Shown in pieces: positions 22,658-35,739 of a stretch of 64,000 nt of DNA. This DNA is from Gnetum montanum (lineage: Eukaryota; Streptophyta; Gnetopsida; Gnetales; Gnetaceae), in contig MNCI01023346.1 in assembly GCA_015680685.1 (NCBI GenBank), forward strand, positions 823,579 through 887,578, given 5' to 3'. Each line of letters begins with the position of its first letter. Position 1 is the first letter of the stretch. Under the pieces are notes generated by a model. The model saw only the letters and a list, made by a program, of their open reading frames with translations, was not told the origin of the DNA and did not search any database. A program made the translations under genes and the position numbers.

Positions 22658-24360
22658 CCCACCTTCTCCTCCATCCTCTTCATCTAAGTCTGAACATTCC
22701 TCTTCATCTGCTAATTCTCATAGAAGTTACTATTGAAATCATTGTGATGAAGGTAATCAACAAGACAATAATGATCATGAAGGTCTCTAAGATCAAGGAG
22801 GTGTTCAAAACCATCATTAGCATCATCAATGCAGTGATGATGATGAACCTCTGCTAGTGACTTGAAGCATGATCAACATTGTAGAGACAGTAAAGATCTC
22901 AACTAGGCATGTGAAAGATAGTAGGATTAAGCACTTAGACATGAATAATATTCTAAGATTTGAGGGGGGATACAACTCTGATCCACAAACACATCTACAA
23001 GCTTTCCATGATACATGTGCATTACAGAACATAGAAAATGAGTGGTAGAAACTCAAGCTCTTCCCTATGACACTTATCAAGGAAGCTTACAGCTAGTACT
23101 AATCCTTGGAGCCGGAATCTATCCATAGATGGAGTACCATGTTGGAGCTATTCAACAACAAATATCAAATGTACTCTAGAGTGTCTAATCTGAGGAGGCA
23201 GATCTAAGGATAGAAACAGGGAACATATGAACCCTTGGATGCCACTATGGGCAGATATTATTTACTCTTACATCGATGCCTTGGCCATGGTTATTCTTAG
23301 AGGTAATAACTTTACCACATCATAGATGGACTCAAAGCTAAAACTAGAAGAACTCTTGGGGTGTATGCCCAAGGGAGATTGTCTAAACTAAGATCTCATT
23401 AGATCCAAAGGCTGATAGAGCAAGTAATAAAAGAAGAAGGTAGATTGTAAAAGAGGGAAAGTGCAGAAGAATATAATAGGGATCCTTCCATCAAGAAATG
23501 GGAGGTTCAATTTTTTCACGAGGAGGAGTCACCACTTGATGAAGTGGTAAATAGGAAAACCTTGCCCATCCAAAAAATTTGTGTCTCATATTTCAACAAA
23601 GGTTGATAAATTATGGGACTCTTTGCATGAAAAATTCCAAACTACTATGAAGATTGCTGAAGAATCCGAAGAGCAAAATAGTGATGGTACCCATAGGAGG
23701 CGAAAAGAAGCTGAACATGCCTACCAAAGAGGTAAGGGCAAAGTTGATGCCATAGATGAGGTTGTGGAAAGTAACTTTGATGATGAAACTGGTTGTGACA
23801 TTTGTTAATACGAACATCCAAAGAGATGTTGCCTTGTGGTGTCACACTTACAAAAGTCTAGGCTGTACGCATTGAATCCTTGACTAGCGTATAGGTAAGC
23901 ACCTAGACGATTGTCTTATCCTCAGGGCAATCCATGATAGTTTCACCAACAACAATAAGCTTATTACCCAAGTGAAGCTCCACCACAACCATATGAGCAA
24001 TCCTAACAATGGCACTAACCACAATCATTGGGAATGCCATTGCCAAGGCAGCAGTACCCTTACAGGCAACCAGATCCATACGGGTACTATGTTTAGTAAC
24101 CCATCTCTCTAAGAAGTTCTACAAGTCATACCTCATTTCAGCATCACTATTATCCTCTAGAGTACCACCAAACACATTCACCATCTACTCGAGGAGAAAA
24201 CCCATATCCATACCATCCTCTTCATCTATCTGCACATACACCTGTGTCTTCAACCTAGTTACCTCTTACCCCATCCATGCAGGGTGAGATTCCTCCATAG
24301 TCACAGCAACGAAATGCCACGAGGGTTGTACATTCACAATCGACTTTCCAACTAAGTGGT
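22658..24360 (+). pseudogene. gag: E3 gag, capsid and nucleocapsid part (broken)
   Basis: This continues E3 gag after the E2 insertion. At 22940-23400 a frame with several TAG stops carries the same capsid pattern as E2 and E1 (L-K-L-F-P-M-T-L, N-N-K-Y-Q-M-Y, L-R-R-Q-I). A zinc knuckle C-x2-C-x3-H-x4-C, with one stop inside, lies at 23794-23832. Downstream is a Gln/Asn/His/Pro-rich tail. Most stops are TAG where the relatives have Trp or Gln. Confidence 0.7.
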
Positions 24361-25454
24361 TCAGATAATTGATCTGGAAAAAGACCCTTCTCCAATCCAT
24401 TAATGCTCTCCAACCCTCACAACCTAGTATAACTGATTGCCTTGCATCTCTAGTACCCTCATCCTCTGCATCAAATATCTTCGAGTACCCTTTAAACCAA
24501 ACGTCACCTCAAATTGACACTACGATGCTAGCTCATGCTATTCCCAATTGGATCAAGGTTGGCAATCTTTCCATGAAAAGATCTAACCTAGTAAGTCCTC
24601 TCATTTACTTGCAGATCGCTAGACATGAGCCATGCAAGGCTCTTCTTGTTTTTTGTTTTAGTGTTAATCTCATCTCCCATGACATGTATAAGGCCTGGAA
24701 CCTACCACCTCTCAAAAAGAGCAACATTTGTCTAAAATTGGCATATTAATCAATCATTATTCCTTTGGGATTAGTAGAGGACATGGTGACCATAGTTAGT
24801 GGATGATCCTCTCTTACTAATTTTTTGGTGATCAAGGTTAAGAACTACAAAGGTAACTTTCCCATCATTATGGGAAGGGCTTGGTTAAGCATGGTTGATG
24901 CACGTATGGGCATAAGGGATCTCTCCTTGGAAATCTCCAAGGAAAATGGATTGGAAAGTTAAAGAAGAAGCATATTCCATGCATCGCATACAACGATAAT
25001 GGGTGCAATTGCATGCAAAAGATTTGGTCCATCAAAAGTACATATATCAAAGCATGCAATCAGTGTGCATAAGAAACATATATTCAAAGTTATTTGTACA
25101 TAATAGCCACAAAATAGGAGGGCACCCAATAGTTGATAGCTGATTTAGATAGCAGCACTTTATGCATGGAACCAACTAAGAACCTAACATGTGCTTATGT
25201 TGAAAGCATGGATAGACTTAAGCAAGTTCATCACCAACTCTCTAATGATGAAAATGATAAACCTGTTGGGGAGAGTTGGAAATCCCTAATAACTTTAAGT
25301 AGGAGATCCTAGAACTAAAAACCCTACCAGTTGGCATGGAATATGCATTTTTAAACAATGGTAAACCAGTCATAATTAATACCAAACTTGCTCCTGAACA
25401 AAAAGAAAAACTATTAAAGGTGGCTAACAAATGGCCAATAGCCTTTGCTTAGTC
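24361..25454 (+). pseudogene. E3 protease and linker to reverse transcriptase (broken)
   Basis: This is the aspartic protease region of the Ty3 polyprotein. A segment ending S-V-N-L-I (about 24640-24675) matches the flap-side context of retropepsins, but the D-[ST]-G triad position reads F-C-F, so the catalytic Asp is gone. Further on, F-P-I-I-M-G-R-A-W-L followed by V-D-A-R-M-G (about 24860-24910) is the typical I-L-G-R-P-W-L end of the protease domain. A linker then reads L-P-V-G-M-E-Y-A-F-L (about 25325-25355). The E5 insertion follows at 25459. Confidence 0.7.
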
Positions 25455-25459
25455 ATATT

Positions 25460-27182
25460 TCTGACGACTAAAAATGTCGGTAGTTGGAATGCTAAGGGGT
25501 TCACGGGCACACAGCCTCAACCCTGCCTCCATGCGAGGGCCTTTGTTGGGAAATGGTGGAGTGCCCTAGATAGTCTTGCTGATCAAATAGGGACTTCATC
25601 GGCTGCAATCGAGGTATTGAGCACAACCAAGGGGTGGTGTGGTTAGCTAAAAATGTGAGCGTTGATGATGTTCTTAACAATATCGAGGTCGACTAGGCCT
25701 GGGCGTAGTGGGGTCTCTTGGCTTAAGAATGGTGGTGCAAGTATGCAAAAACATGTAAAATAATGAAAAAATGCAAATGCAGTACTAAATGTCAAAAAAT
25801 TCCTAAAATGCAATGGAGGAAATGCTTAGAATGTAATAGAGTTTGAGAGAAAGAAAGGATGATACCACCCTAGACAGGATGTGTAGCAATTACAAATGAA
25901 CTTTGTAGAGGTGCGCGGTGTATAGACAAGCATAGTAGCAACATAGCTAGAGTCTTTGGGGTGTCCTAGGGTGAAGACTGACGTCTACTACAAGGTCCGT
26001 GCCTGCTGGGTTGGTTGCTGCGATGTCCTATGGGCTTGCAGTGCGTTGTGGTGCTAAGTTGGATACAAAGGGGTTGCCAAGGTGCTGATACACTCCAATG
26101 CACAAGGTGCTTAAGGTGACTTGGGTGCCAAGTGGTGCTCTGAGATGCTAACTGCTACTTGGATTTGCTAGGCAAATGCTTCAAATGCCCATTGCTAGAA
26201 AGAATTACCAACCACTAGAGTGTGGAATGCGAGGGTATCTATAGGCTTAGAGTTAGTGTGAAGTGCGGATCATGTGCCACATGGTAAAGGGGTAGGTGGG
26301 GCTATGCTAAACCTTGTTATGCTTCCACTGGAGCAACTAGTGTTACGCTTTAATACACTCCACTAGACCCTAAGAGACCACCAGATTGGATATGCTACTA
26401 AGATTGCATGTGCCAAGACTGCAATGTACATGCAAATAGTGCAAAATAGTGCAATTTGGAGGCTACGCTCTAGGACTATGTTCTCCCCTCTCTTGAGTGG
26501 GACCGAGTGTAGGTATAATTTTGGGACATAGAGGGGGGTACAAAAGAAGTGCAAGTTGCTGATCTTACTTGCTGAAGGAGTGTTGGAGCTAAAATGAATG
26601 CTTGTGCTGAGCTTTGGAAGCTTTTGGAGGCAATTTCTTATTGCTACATTAGCTACACTGTAGAGCATAGCACAATAGTTGGGTAATTCTTGCAAAAACT
26701 GAAGTCCAGTGCTACTGTGCTTGCTATGTTAAAGAGCATAACAGGATGGGACAAAGTGTAGCACAGAAACTTAGAAAAATTTGGTAAAAATTGCAGTCCT
26801 TATTCTTTCTACACCAGCTACACTTGAGAGTGTGGAAGGAGGAGTAGCTTCAGGAGTTAGGTTTGCCAAATTCTTCTTCCATGCTAAGCTAACTTGGCAA
26901 CCTCTAGCTTAACATTGGTGTAGACTAGCCACTGGAGTGCTGCTAGCATAGCAAGAGGGATGTGAGCGTAGCAAGACACTTCGAAAAATCTCTGCAGTTA
27001 TTATTTGACACTTAGAAAATTTTGCAAATTTGGTTTTGTGTTGCATTCTACGCTGGCTACGCTCTAGAGCATAGCCCTAGTAGTGGGATCATGGGCCAAA
27101 CACTTAGAAAAAATTTTCCTTGTGTTTACACTTAGACAAATTTGCTGTTGCAATGTTGTTGCTTGAATTTGATGGTGTTTCA
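25460..27182 (-). repeat. 3' LTR of E5
   Basis: On the minus strand it begins TGAAACACCATC and ends near TAGTCGTCAGA, where the canonical CA has mutated. It matches 48487-49791 but is about 420 bp longer. The extra part (about 26760-27120) is missing in the 5' LTR between two copies of a CTTAGAAAAATTTG-like sequence. Near-palindromes such as 27055-27076 (GCTCTAGAGC centre) recur in it. Confidence 0.88.
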
Positions 27183-27195
27183 CTAGCCCCTCTTT
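27183..27195 (-). other. Polypurine tract of E5
   Basis: On the minus strand AAAGAGGGGCTAG directly precedes the TG of the 3' LTR. This is the expected position and composition of the plus-strand primer. It fixes the orientation of E5. Confidence 0.75.
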
Positions 27196-28800
27196 GTCGA
27201 TGTTTGGAGGAGTGGCCCAAGAGACGTCGACAAAGAACCTGAAACACCACAACAAACACAACATCAACATTGCTTGTTGGTACCTGATCAGATGATGTTT
27301 TGCTAGGCTTAAGAGTGCTAAAGGGAATGGTATGTTGTAGGTAACGATGTAGGGAATTGGCTTGGAGATAACAAGGGAGGAATGAGATGCAAACAATGTA
27401 TCATGCTGCAAGATGCGGAGTCATCACGACTAGCTATTATCATGGCATCAGGGTGGCTTGTCACCAAAACGATGGCCTCTCATTAAAGTGCTTATGAGAG
27501 AGCCTTCACCCATAGCACTATAATGGCTTACCCTTGACATGTTGGCCTCTCTGCGGAGTGCTTACGAGAAGGCCATTGCGAATGCAGGGTTGGACCAATT
27601 GTAAAATTGTAACTTTATTAGATCTTGCCCATGGAGATGCTTTACCCCACTTTTGCGAAATGCTAACTATAAGATGCTTATCTTCGAGTGGATTGTGTGC
27701 CACTTGACGAGCTTTGCTTAGAGGTAACCACGTTGCATTTATAGGATAGGAGTTTCCTCCCTGGGATGAGTTGCATTACATCTGCTTGGGCTTTGACTAG
27801 CCCACAGAGGCTCCCCATGGGACGAGTTGCATTACATCCATCATGGGTTTTGTAGTCGATTGAAAGAAGGGTGCTATGTGCATCGGAGAAGCTTGCAAGG
27901 AAGGCAAGAAAATGTAGGATGAAAGGGGTAAATGTGATAGAATATAGTAGGATAATAGGGATGTGCACTCTTGATTGGCTTAGAAGTCCAACCAAGCATG
28001 TCAAAGCAATGTGGTGCCTTACTGTTGCGATGAAACATGCCTTCAAAGAACCACCTTTGGGGCTTCGTCTTACAAACACAATGTAGAGGAAATAAGAAAA
28101 CAACCACACAACATGAGAGATAAAAGCAAACTACTGGTTACGAGGGCGCTGCAAGTGCCATGAGTGCTAGACCAATTGCAAGAGCTTATAGTGCCAAAGC
28201 AGGAAGGCCAGTGGAGATGCTGAAGTTAGAAGGCTACAAAAGCTTTAGTAGCCACACCAGGAGCAAGCACCCAAGGGAGGCCAATGAGGTGGTCGAAGGT
28301 AATGACGATGCAGGTGCTCAAGACTCCACACTAAGGACAGGAGCTTAGAAATTCAACAAGATGGTGGGAAGCCACATTGCTAGATGCACTTCCAAGCCCA
28401 GGCAATGGTGAGGGTTGCAGGATGGCAGTGTTGTGGCTAGGTCATAGTACTGTTGGGACTCTAGTGGGTGGTATTGACAGTGAGAGCCCCAACCACTAAT
28501 GAAATAACCAAGGTTGGTGATGTTGTCGACACAGCTTAGGGGTGGTATGACTAATGATGGTGGTGGTAGCTTCAAAAGGTTAGCAAAATGCCTAAAGGCA
28601 TTTTTAGAGGATCAGTAAAATGCTAAAGGTGGTGGTATTGCAAATGTTCCAAAGGCGTTTTCTTGATGATGTGAACTCCATTTTGGAACTATAACACCCC
28701 ACCTCTTCTTGCCCATAAGGTATGGGCAGATGATAGAAGATTAAAAGTATTCACGCTTACTTGTCCACAAAATTGTGTGTATCGAGCTATGTGTGCTAAA
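27196..28800 (-). other. E5 3' untranslated region
   Basis: This lies between the integrase side and the purine tract. It contains a repeated GGGAYGAGTTGCATTACATC segment (about 27762 and 27820) and doubled TGGCCTCTC...GTGCTTA segments (27473 and 27543). The open frames here are short and unlike known proteins. Confidence 0.45.
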
Positions 28801-28810
28801 GTATGAACCC

Positions 28811-29070
28811 AGTTTAAGATCCTAGTAGACCGTGGTATGCTAGTTTAAGGTCCTAGAAGACTGTGATGTGTTAGTTTAATGTTGTAGTGGACGATGGATG
28901 TTGTGCCAGTTTATTATCATGACGTAAGGATAGTTAGTGATAGTTTAAAGTCATAGCGAACTATGCTATGGATGCTAGTTTAGTGTCATAGCCCACGGAC
29001 AAGCTATGCTAGTTTAAAGTCATAGCAAACTATGTGTGCTAGTTTATAGTCATAGTGGACTATGCTTACC
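28811..29070. repeat. Hairpin repeat array A (8 units, 30-35 bp)
   Basis: AGTTTA-initial units start at 28811, 28842, 28873, 28908, 28942, 28977, 29011 and 29041. Three of the last four contain perfect small hairpins: CATAG-CGAA-CTATG, CATAG-CAAA-CTATG and CATAG-TGGA-CTATG. The loops vary while the stems are kept. The array lies just after the integrase end of E5. Confidence 0.85.
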
Positions 29071-29159
29071 TTGCTTTGTCATTGATGCAACGTTATGTGT
29101 CAAGCATATTATGGCTTTAGATACGAATGATTGATTAGATTGGCAAACTCATTATTATT

Positions 29160-30270
29160 TAGATTAGCAAGCTTGAATGCTCCATCATCATAGGCCTTGG
29201 TGACCAAGAAAGGCCATTCCCATTTGGCTAAGAATTTGTTCATGGGTTTGCGAATGGCCTTGAGGACTAGGTCCCCTTCCTTGATTTGGTGCTGGTGTTG
29301 GTTATGGTGATGCTTTTGCCATTACTTCTCTTGGTACCATTTGATGCAATTAAGCATCTGCATGTGCTTCTCCTCTATAGAGTCGAGGTCAATGGCTCTC
29401 AACTCATTATTTTGGGCCTCATTACTAAAGCTTGAGAGGATTACACAAAGTGATGGAACCTACAATTTAAGAGGAAAAATTGCTTCAGACCCATATACAA
29501 GGCTATATGGCATCTTACTTGTTGTTGTTCTACATGTTGTGTAGTAGGCCCATAGTGCATAGACCAGTTGCTCGTGCCATCATTATTTGCTACTACTAAG
29601 CATCTTCTTCAAAAGATGATGATGACCTTGCTTGTGGCCTTCGCCTAGCCATTTTCCTTAGGGTAGTATGGTGACTAGAAGGAATGCTTGATGCCAAGGT
29701 ATTCATAGAAGGCTTTGGTTTCTGCACTACTAAACTGTGGCTTGTTGTCTATGACTATGGTCATGGGTAGACCAAATCGGGTCACTATGTTGTTAAGGAT
29801 GAACTTGCAAACATGCTGTGATGTGGTCCTGCTAAGGGAAATGGCTTCAACCCACTTGGTAAAATATTTGATTATGGCTATGATGAAGCTATGCCTTGCA
29901 GAGGACTTAGGTGTCATGAGCCCTATGATATCCAACCCCCAACATTGGAATGACCATGTGATCTACGTGGTGTGTAGTTCAGTGGGTGGCATGTGCATTA
30001 AGTTGTCATGTTGTTGACACATGTTGCACATATTGACCGTGAAAATGCAATCGTGCTCCATGTAAGGCCAATAGTAGCCTAGGCATATGATTTTCAATGC
30101 CATTGCGTTGGTTGCTATGTGGCCTCCGCAAAGTCCCTTGTGGACTTGATCAACGATCATTTGCGCTTTGCTATCGCTAACACAAGTTAGTACTATGTCA
30201 TCGTAGGATCTACGACATAGTATGCTATCACCTGCGAGGATGTACTTTCGTGACCATTTTCACATTGCAT
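29160..30270 (-). pseudogene. E5 integrase (broken)
   Basis: Integrase of a Ty3 element. The H-x-H/C-x2-C zinc domain is seen at about 30050-30160 (H-K-G-L-C-G-G-H, later C-N-M-C). The core (29675-29935 open) has the first catalytic Asp in L-D-I-I-G-L and the second in I-D-N-K-P-Q-F. The third acidic residue, normally in N-G-x-A-E, reads Lys (codon 29639-29641), preceded by a TAG stop (29645-29647). It cannot be active. It follows RNase H on the same strand. Confidence 0.8.
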
Positions 30271-31260
30271 CCTTTTGGGCAGTGGTTAGATGCTACGGAG
30301 GCTCACCCTATTGAAGGTATGACTTGATGTCATCATACCATTCTTGCGCATGGGCTGTGCTTGTTGTGGCTATGGATGCAATGTTAGTTATGTGAGTGAT
30401 AGGTTTGGTGCAATCCATTATTGAGGCGGGCAAGGCATGAAACATGTTGGGTGTAATGCTTAAGGCTAATGTGGCTAATGCATCAGCAATAGCATTCTCG
30501 TTGCGAAGAATGTGTTGGATATTTATGGTTGCAAACCATTATAGCAAGTGCTTTGCCAAGTCACAATAAGGTTATAAGTGTTGTTCTTTGCAAGTGTAAA
30601 CCTCTGTGACTTGATTGATGACCAACTGTGAATCACCTCGGATCACTAGGTTTTATATTCCTAAGTCATGAGCTGCTATAAGACCTCTAAGGAGACCTTT
30701 GAAGTGTAATATTACCTCAAAGTTGGCAGGCACTTGGCTTATACTGCTAACATGCTCAATCATGAATTTCGGATCTATGGTTGCTTGACCGTTTATTGGT
30801 GAAGCTATGAGTTGTGCAGCTATTGCTTGACCTTTGGTTGATGCTTGTGCTATGTATTGTAGGTCAAAATTTGTGGTTATTAGTTTCCATCATGCGATTG
30901 GATTGCTTTCGTAGATGTTTGTTGTGATTGCCTGAAGTACATTACTTTTGCAAATGATGTTTACCTTGTTGCGGAAGAGATAATGCCTTCACTTTTTAAG
31001 TGTAAAGACTAAGGTGAGGTAGTTCTTTTCCACATCATTGTATTTTATTTCATGGGCCACTAACACATGGCTTAGGTAGTATACAGGGACCTCTAAGCCA
31101 TCCTCTTGCTTTTGACATAGTAGAGAAGTGATGGACTTAAGGTAGATGTAAAAAGGTTTATCTCCTTATAGAGGGTAGATTGTTAGAAGCTGAGCCAATT
31201 CCTGTTTGTGGTTGTTGAATGCCTCTTGACATTGAGCTATTCTCTTGAAGTGGACTTCCT
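30271..31260 (-). pseudogene. E5 RNase H region (broken)
   Basis: Minus-strand frames across this stretch give a second RNase H-like segment with G-D-S-Q-L-V-I-N-Q-V (about 30600-30640) and L-L-x-W-F further on, a pattern typical of the additional archaeal-like RNase H in Tat-group elements. The part near 31260-30900 would be the standard RNase H after reverse transcriptase. Stops occur throughout. Confidence 0.6.
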
Positions 31261-32435
31261 TTTTGAGCAAATTTTTCATTCACTGTAGCTTATCAATCAA
31301 CCGTGCGATAAATTGATGTATGAATTACAATTTGCCTTATAACCCACATAGCTCCTTAAGGTTGTTGACGATGCTAAGTTGATGATGGCCTTAATCTTAT
31401 TGGGGTCCACACATATTCTTGTTTCTAATACCACGAAACCTAGCATGCAATCCATCTTGATGCTAAAGACACACTTCTTAGGATTCAACCTAAGGTCATG
31501 TCTAAGGCAACATTTAAGTGCATGGTCTAAGCCATTTGCATGATAATGTGTCATTTTGGACTTAATTGCTATGTCATCGACATAGTCATTGAGCAAGTCT
31601 AAGAAGTAATCACTCAATATGTATGTCATAGCACATTGGTAGGTTGCTCTTGTGTTCTTTAATCCAAAAGCATCATTATATAGCAAAATGTATCCCAGGG
31701 GATCATGAAGGTTGTACTGAGTTGGTGCTCTAGGTTGATTTGAATTTGGTTGTAACCAGAGAACCTATCCATGAAGGACAACAAGGCATGACTAGTCATG
31801 GTATTGACCAATTGATCGATACTAGGCAACGAAAAATCATCTTTGATGATTGCCTTGTTCAAGTCTTGGAAGTCTATGCAAATGTGTATGCTTCCTTTTT
31901 CCGTAGGTACAACTATGATGTTGGAGACCTAATCTACATAGTCAACAACCTAGATAAAACCAACCTTGTAAAGCTTGGTGATTTCATCATAGACTGCCAA
32001 CGCCACCTTAGGTCCAACCTTACGAGCTTTCTGTTTAACTGGTTTTATGCTAGGGTCGAAGATGATATTGTGTTGCATTATGTGAGGATCTAGGCTTAGC
32101 ATGTCCTTGTAGGACCATGCAAATGCCTTAATGTTGTCATTGAGTGTCTTTGCAATGCTTTGGGTGTGTTCAGTCTCTAACAAGAAACTAAGTCTCAATG
32201 TCTTTGCCTCATCGCTGAGTGTTGCTATAGGGACTTTGATGAGGGGATCCTTAGTGACATCACCTACCTCTAGATTGAGAGCCCTAACTAGATGGTTAGG
32301 CCAACCTAGTGGTGCTTCTACAAATGATATGTAGTCATCACAGGTTGTGGGCTCAAGGTCTAGGCAATGGACATCAATGCATTGGATGAGGTCACCATGA
32401 GGTTTGATGAGGACCAAGGGTGAACAAAGATGCTT
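31261..32435 (-). pseudogene. E5 reverse transcriptase (broken)
   Basis: Open pieces 31950-32417, 31659-31862 and 31297-31686 in shifting frames give, in order, F-A-W-S-Y-K-D-M, K-P-V-K-Q-K-A-R, D-x-F-S-L-P-S-I-D, F-M-D-R-F-S-G-Y-N-Q-I and the catalytic Y-V-D-D (31573-31584). L-R-L-N-P-K-K-C-V-F and L-G-F-V-V follow. This order and wording is that of Tat/Ogre reverse transcriptases. Two frameshifts separate the pieces. Confidence 0.85.
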
Positions 32436-32601
32436 GTATGCACTCGTGTTGTAATTTTATGACATATCGTGCAAAATAACCCGAAATAACATTAAGGGGC
32501 ATATGTCTTAATAGAGTCAAAGTGCATAACATGAAGAAAGCAATGTAATGAATAATTTCCTAAACATGCAAAAGTGGACATTCGGAAAACAAGTGTGTAA
32601 A

Positions 32602-32700
32602 CCGGTTTTGGGCCTCAACAGGCCATGATTGCCAGTTTAAGGTCTTAGCGGATTATGATTTGTCAGTTTAAGGTCTTAGTGGACCATAATTTGTGTAAGG
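32602..32700. repeat. Hairpin repeat array B (about 3 units)
   Basis: Units of about 31 bp begin at 32602 (weak), 32634 and 32665. The latter two start AGTTTAAGGTCTTAG. The first contains GGCC-TCAACA-GGCC. They are related to arrays A and C. The array lies just upstream of reverse transcriptase in E5 orientation and next to the E1 insertion. Confidence 0.7.
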
Positions 32701-32762
32701 TGCATTAGTTCAAGTTAGGCAAAGAGTCTCTGGATTAGGAAATTGAGTTGGACATTCATTGG

Positions 32763-33612
32763 TGATGAATCATGGTTATCAGGGACTACATATACTAGGC
32801 CTCGTATACACAGCCTTGTTTACGGAACGTCTATTCTAGCCTATAAATAAGTGTGCTTCTGCCACGCTTAGGCATCTTTTGGATTAATTGTAGGGAAACT
32901 CTTGCAGTTTGTTTCCATAAGAGTTAGACTATTTTCCCAAGTGCATGCCCATAGTGTGATTCTTGTAATTGTATGGAACCTTTATTCGAGTGTGACGTAC
33001 TTGGACACGCACATGATCGGCAATAAAGATCGAGATTACTCCTTCATTGCAGCATTCACTTAGTTTTAATTATTTAATTTTTATTATTATTTATTATTTT
33101 CTTAGTTAATATTTCTTTACCATCATTTACTATTCTTGTTGTTAAATGCGAAATGAGTACGACTTAATCACAAGCATTTAAGTGTGACTACTTGGTAACC
33201 CAGTAGCGTACCTAGGATCTATGCTTGGTAATCCTAGTAGTAGTCGTGCACGAGGTCTAAGATTTGTATGGATGATTAAGGAATGGATGCTCATCACACT
33301 TAGGCTAGTTTAGACTCTCTCCTGCCATGTTCCTTAGCTTAGCTCTCTCTCCCTTTTCCTCTTAGCTTAAAACAAAGTTATTTTCCATTGCCTCTAGGAG
33401 TAGCATTAGGTTAGAAACCACATCATACACCTCACTCTAGACTAAACCATACGTGACAAAGCATATACTAGTCTAGGTGGTAAGATAGCAAACTGCGATC
33501 AACGTGTAACTATCTAGATACCACAACTAGCCCGTCTGTAGAGTTTGACCGGATCGTGTGTGAAACGCTCATATTCGTATGGTTGAGTTTAGGGGTACCT
33601 CATCACTCATCA
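32763..33612 (+). repeat. 5' LTR of E1
   Basis: Begins TGATGAATCATGG and ends CACTCATCA. The U3 has short TACTAGGCC/GTATAC-type repeats in place of the GATATC repeats of E2. A TATAAATA box is at 32842-32849 and AATAAAGA near 33022. The right part is close to the LTRs of E2, E3 and to 1-603. Confidence 0.88.
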
Positions 33613-33768
33613 TTAGCACCTTTGCCGAGGACGGTGCTAGTTATCTAGATTAGTTACATCATATAAGATCGTTGTAACAAAGTATTAATAACATATCTTT
33701 AAGAAAAATAAAGAAAGAAAAGAGATAATAATAATAATTGCAATTAAATCACACACAAATTTACAACC

Positions 33769-35456
33769 ATGTCTCTTTCACAAGATAGTGATAATGTAAC
33801 ATCTAGCGAGGCAATTCATTGGAGAACTAACGAAGAAGTTTGGAGTACTCAATCTTATGTAGGAGTTTCATATGTTCATAGACACCCCAATGATACTCAA
33901 GGACTCTCGTCATCCAACTCTGATACCTCTAGCGAAGATGGGACATCCCATAGAATGAGGAGGCCTGTAAGACTTGGGACCTTCTCAATAATTAACAAAA
34001 AATTATCCAAGGATGATTGGGAGACTTACAAAAGTCATGACGAGTCTTCCAGCTCTTTCTCTTCCTCTGCTCCTTCAACATCAGGTTGTGACATGGATGA
34101 TCATCTCTCTAGGGGTCGGTGTAGAAATAGAAATCAAACCCATGGGCAAAGTCAGAAATGCCAACATGGACAAAGACAACATCGTCCCAACTCGCAAACT
34201 CATAACCTACCTAGTGACGATGAACCCTTGCTAGCAATTAAGAGCCTAATGCATATACAAGAGGTTGTTTGAATAGCCTGTAGGCATCGTAAGGAAAGTT
34301 GTCTACCCATGCTTGATGTAAACAACTTTCCCAAGTTTTTAGGAGGCTATGATTTAGATTCGCAATAACATTTACAAGCCTTCTACGATGCCTATACATG
34401 GAAAAATATTCATAATTGGTGGCAAAAAATTAAGCTCTTTCCTATGAAACTTGTTGGCCAAGAAAAAGTATGGTATAGGTCTTTAAAACCAAAATCAATT
34501 CGAAGTCGGCCGACAATGGTAGAAATCTTCAATGAAAGATATCAAACTTATGTAAGAGTATCAGCCTTGAGGAGACAAATGCAAGAGTGGAAAGAAGCAC
34601 AACATGAACCCTTGGACATGGCCTTAGAAAGATATTATGCATTGTTAAATAAATGCCCTGGCCATGGATTCTCTGAGGAAAGGCTAATGTACCACATCAT
34701 GGATGGGCTTCGTAATGAAACAAGGGAGACCCTAGGGATGTATGCCCGAGGTCAACTATATGAGCTACGAACCCATCAACTTTATCAGCATCCTCTACCA
34801 CACCTCATCATTATCATTCTCCCGAGTACTATCCACCCATGTCCTCTCCAATAAGATCATCACCTCATGTGCCTTACACTTCTTCTCAACCTCAATATTC
34901 TCATACTTCACCCTCTTCTACATTATCACCAGTTGTGCTAGAAGGCTTTGCACCACAACACCAACCCACAAATGTTACTTGTGTTGCTACTGTCAATAGC
35001 AGTGGAGGTCCTTCACAACGTCGAAGGCGTCCCTTCTTTAGATGTGACTGTCAAAAGGGACACCATAGTTTAGAAACAACTGCATCCATAAACTTAGCAG
35101 AAATCCAACACTGTGGTGCATCTTCCTCTTCGAACCCGATGCCTCATGTTACCTTATCAAGGCCACCACTCAATACTCCAACAACCATGAGGCCCAATGA
35201 ATATAACCACATGGGGAGACATGTTGATCCTTGCATACCATCTTACGGTCACAAGTACCATAGTGGGTCAACTCTTTATAAATTAACCACACCTTATAGC
35301 TTGACCCACCATGTCAACTTTAATCAAGTGTGTGAACCACAATGGGGTAAGTATGACCAATTTCTAATATTTCCAACATGCAAGGATCCTAACCTTCCAT
35401 TTATTAATTTTAGCCATGCTCAATCGCTTACCTATGGAGGGTATCCTCCATTCTAA
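33769..35456 (+). pseudogene. gag: E1 gag (broken, internally deleted)
   Basis: Starts MSLSQ at 33769, 157 bp after the LTR. It is open for 167 residues to a TGA (34267). It continues in the capsid domain (34444-34854 open) with L-F-P-M-K-L, V-W-Y-R-S and E-R-Y-Q-T-Y. After a frameshift near 34850 it runs open to 35456 with the Pro/Ser/Tyr/His-rich tail and the end G-G-Y-P-P-F. Against E2, the segment with the C-x2-C-x3-H-x4-C zinc knuckle is missing, so it is deleted as well as frameshifted. Confidence 0.8.
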
Positions 35457-35640
35457 CAGCATAGAATTAATAAATGTTTTTCTGTTTCTTTAATTTTTAA
35501 ACTTTTTGTTTTCTAGTATTTCACCTTTTAATTTATTGTTTTATCTTTTTGTCATTTTATCTTTTTATGAGGAATCTTATCTACAAATAAAACACTCATG
35601 TGACTCATTGGTTGAGGTGTTATTCTATGCTATCAAGTCT

Positions 35641-35709
35641 NNNNNNNNNNNNNNNNNNNNNNNNNNNNNNNNNNNNNNNNNNNNNNNNNNNNNNNNNNNN
35701 NNNNNNNNN
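35641..35709. other. Assembly gap (69 N)
   Basis: A run of N inside the E1 spacer. Comparison with E2 (about 19000-19300) suggests the missing sequence is spacer. The gap length may be an estimate. Confidence 0.95.
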
Positions 35710-35739
35710 TATCATGTAGCTTGGTTGTACTAAGATCCT

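Noticed and set aside
28811-29070. CRISPR-like array
   Set aside because: Units are imperfect, spacers are not unique sequences of constant length, and the context is a plant retrotransposon. Read as a hairpin tandem repeat.
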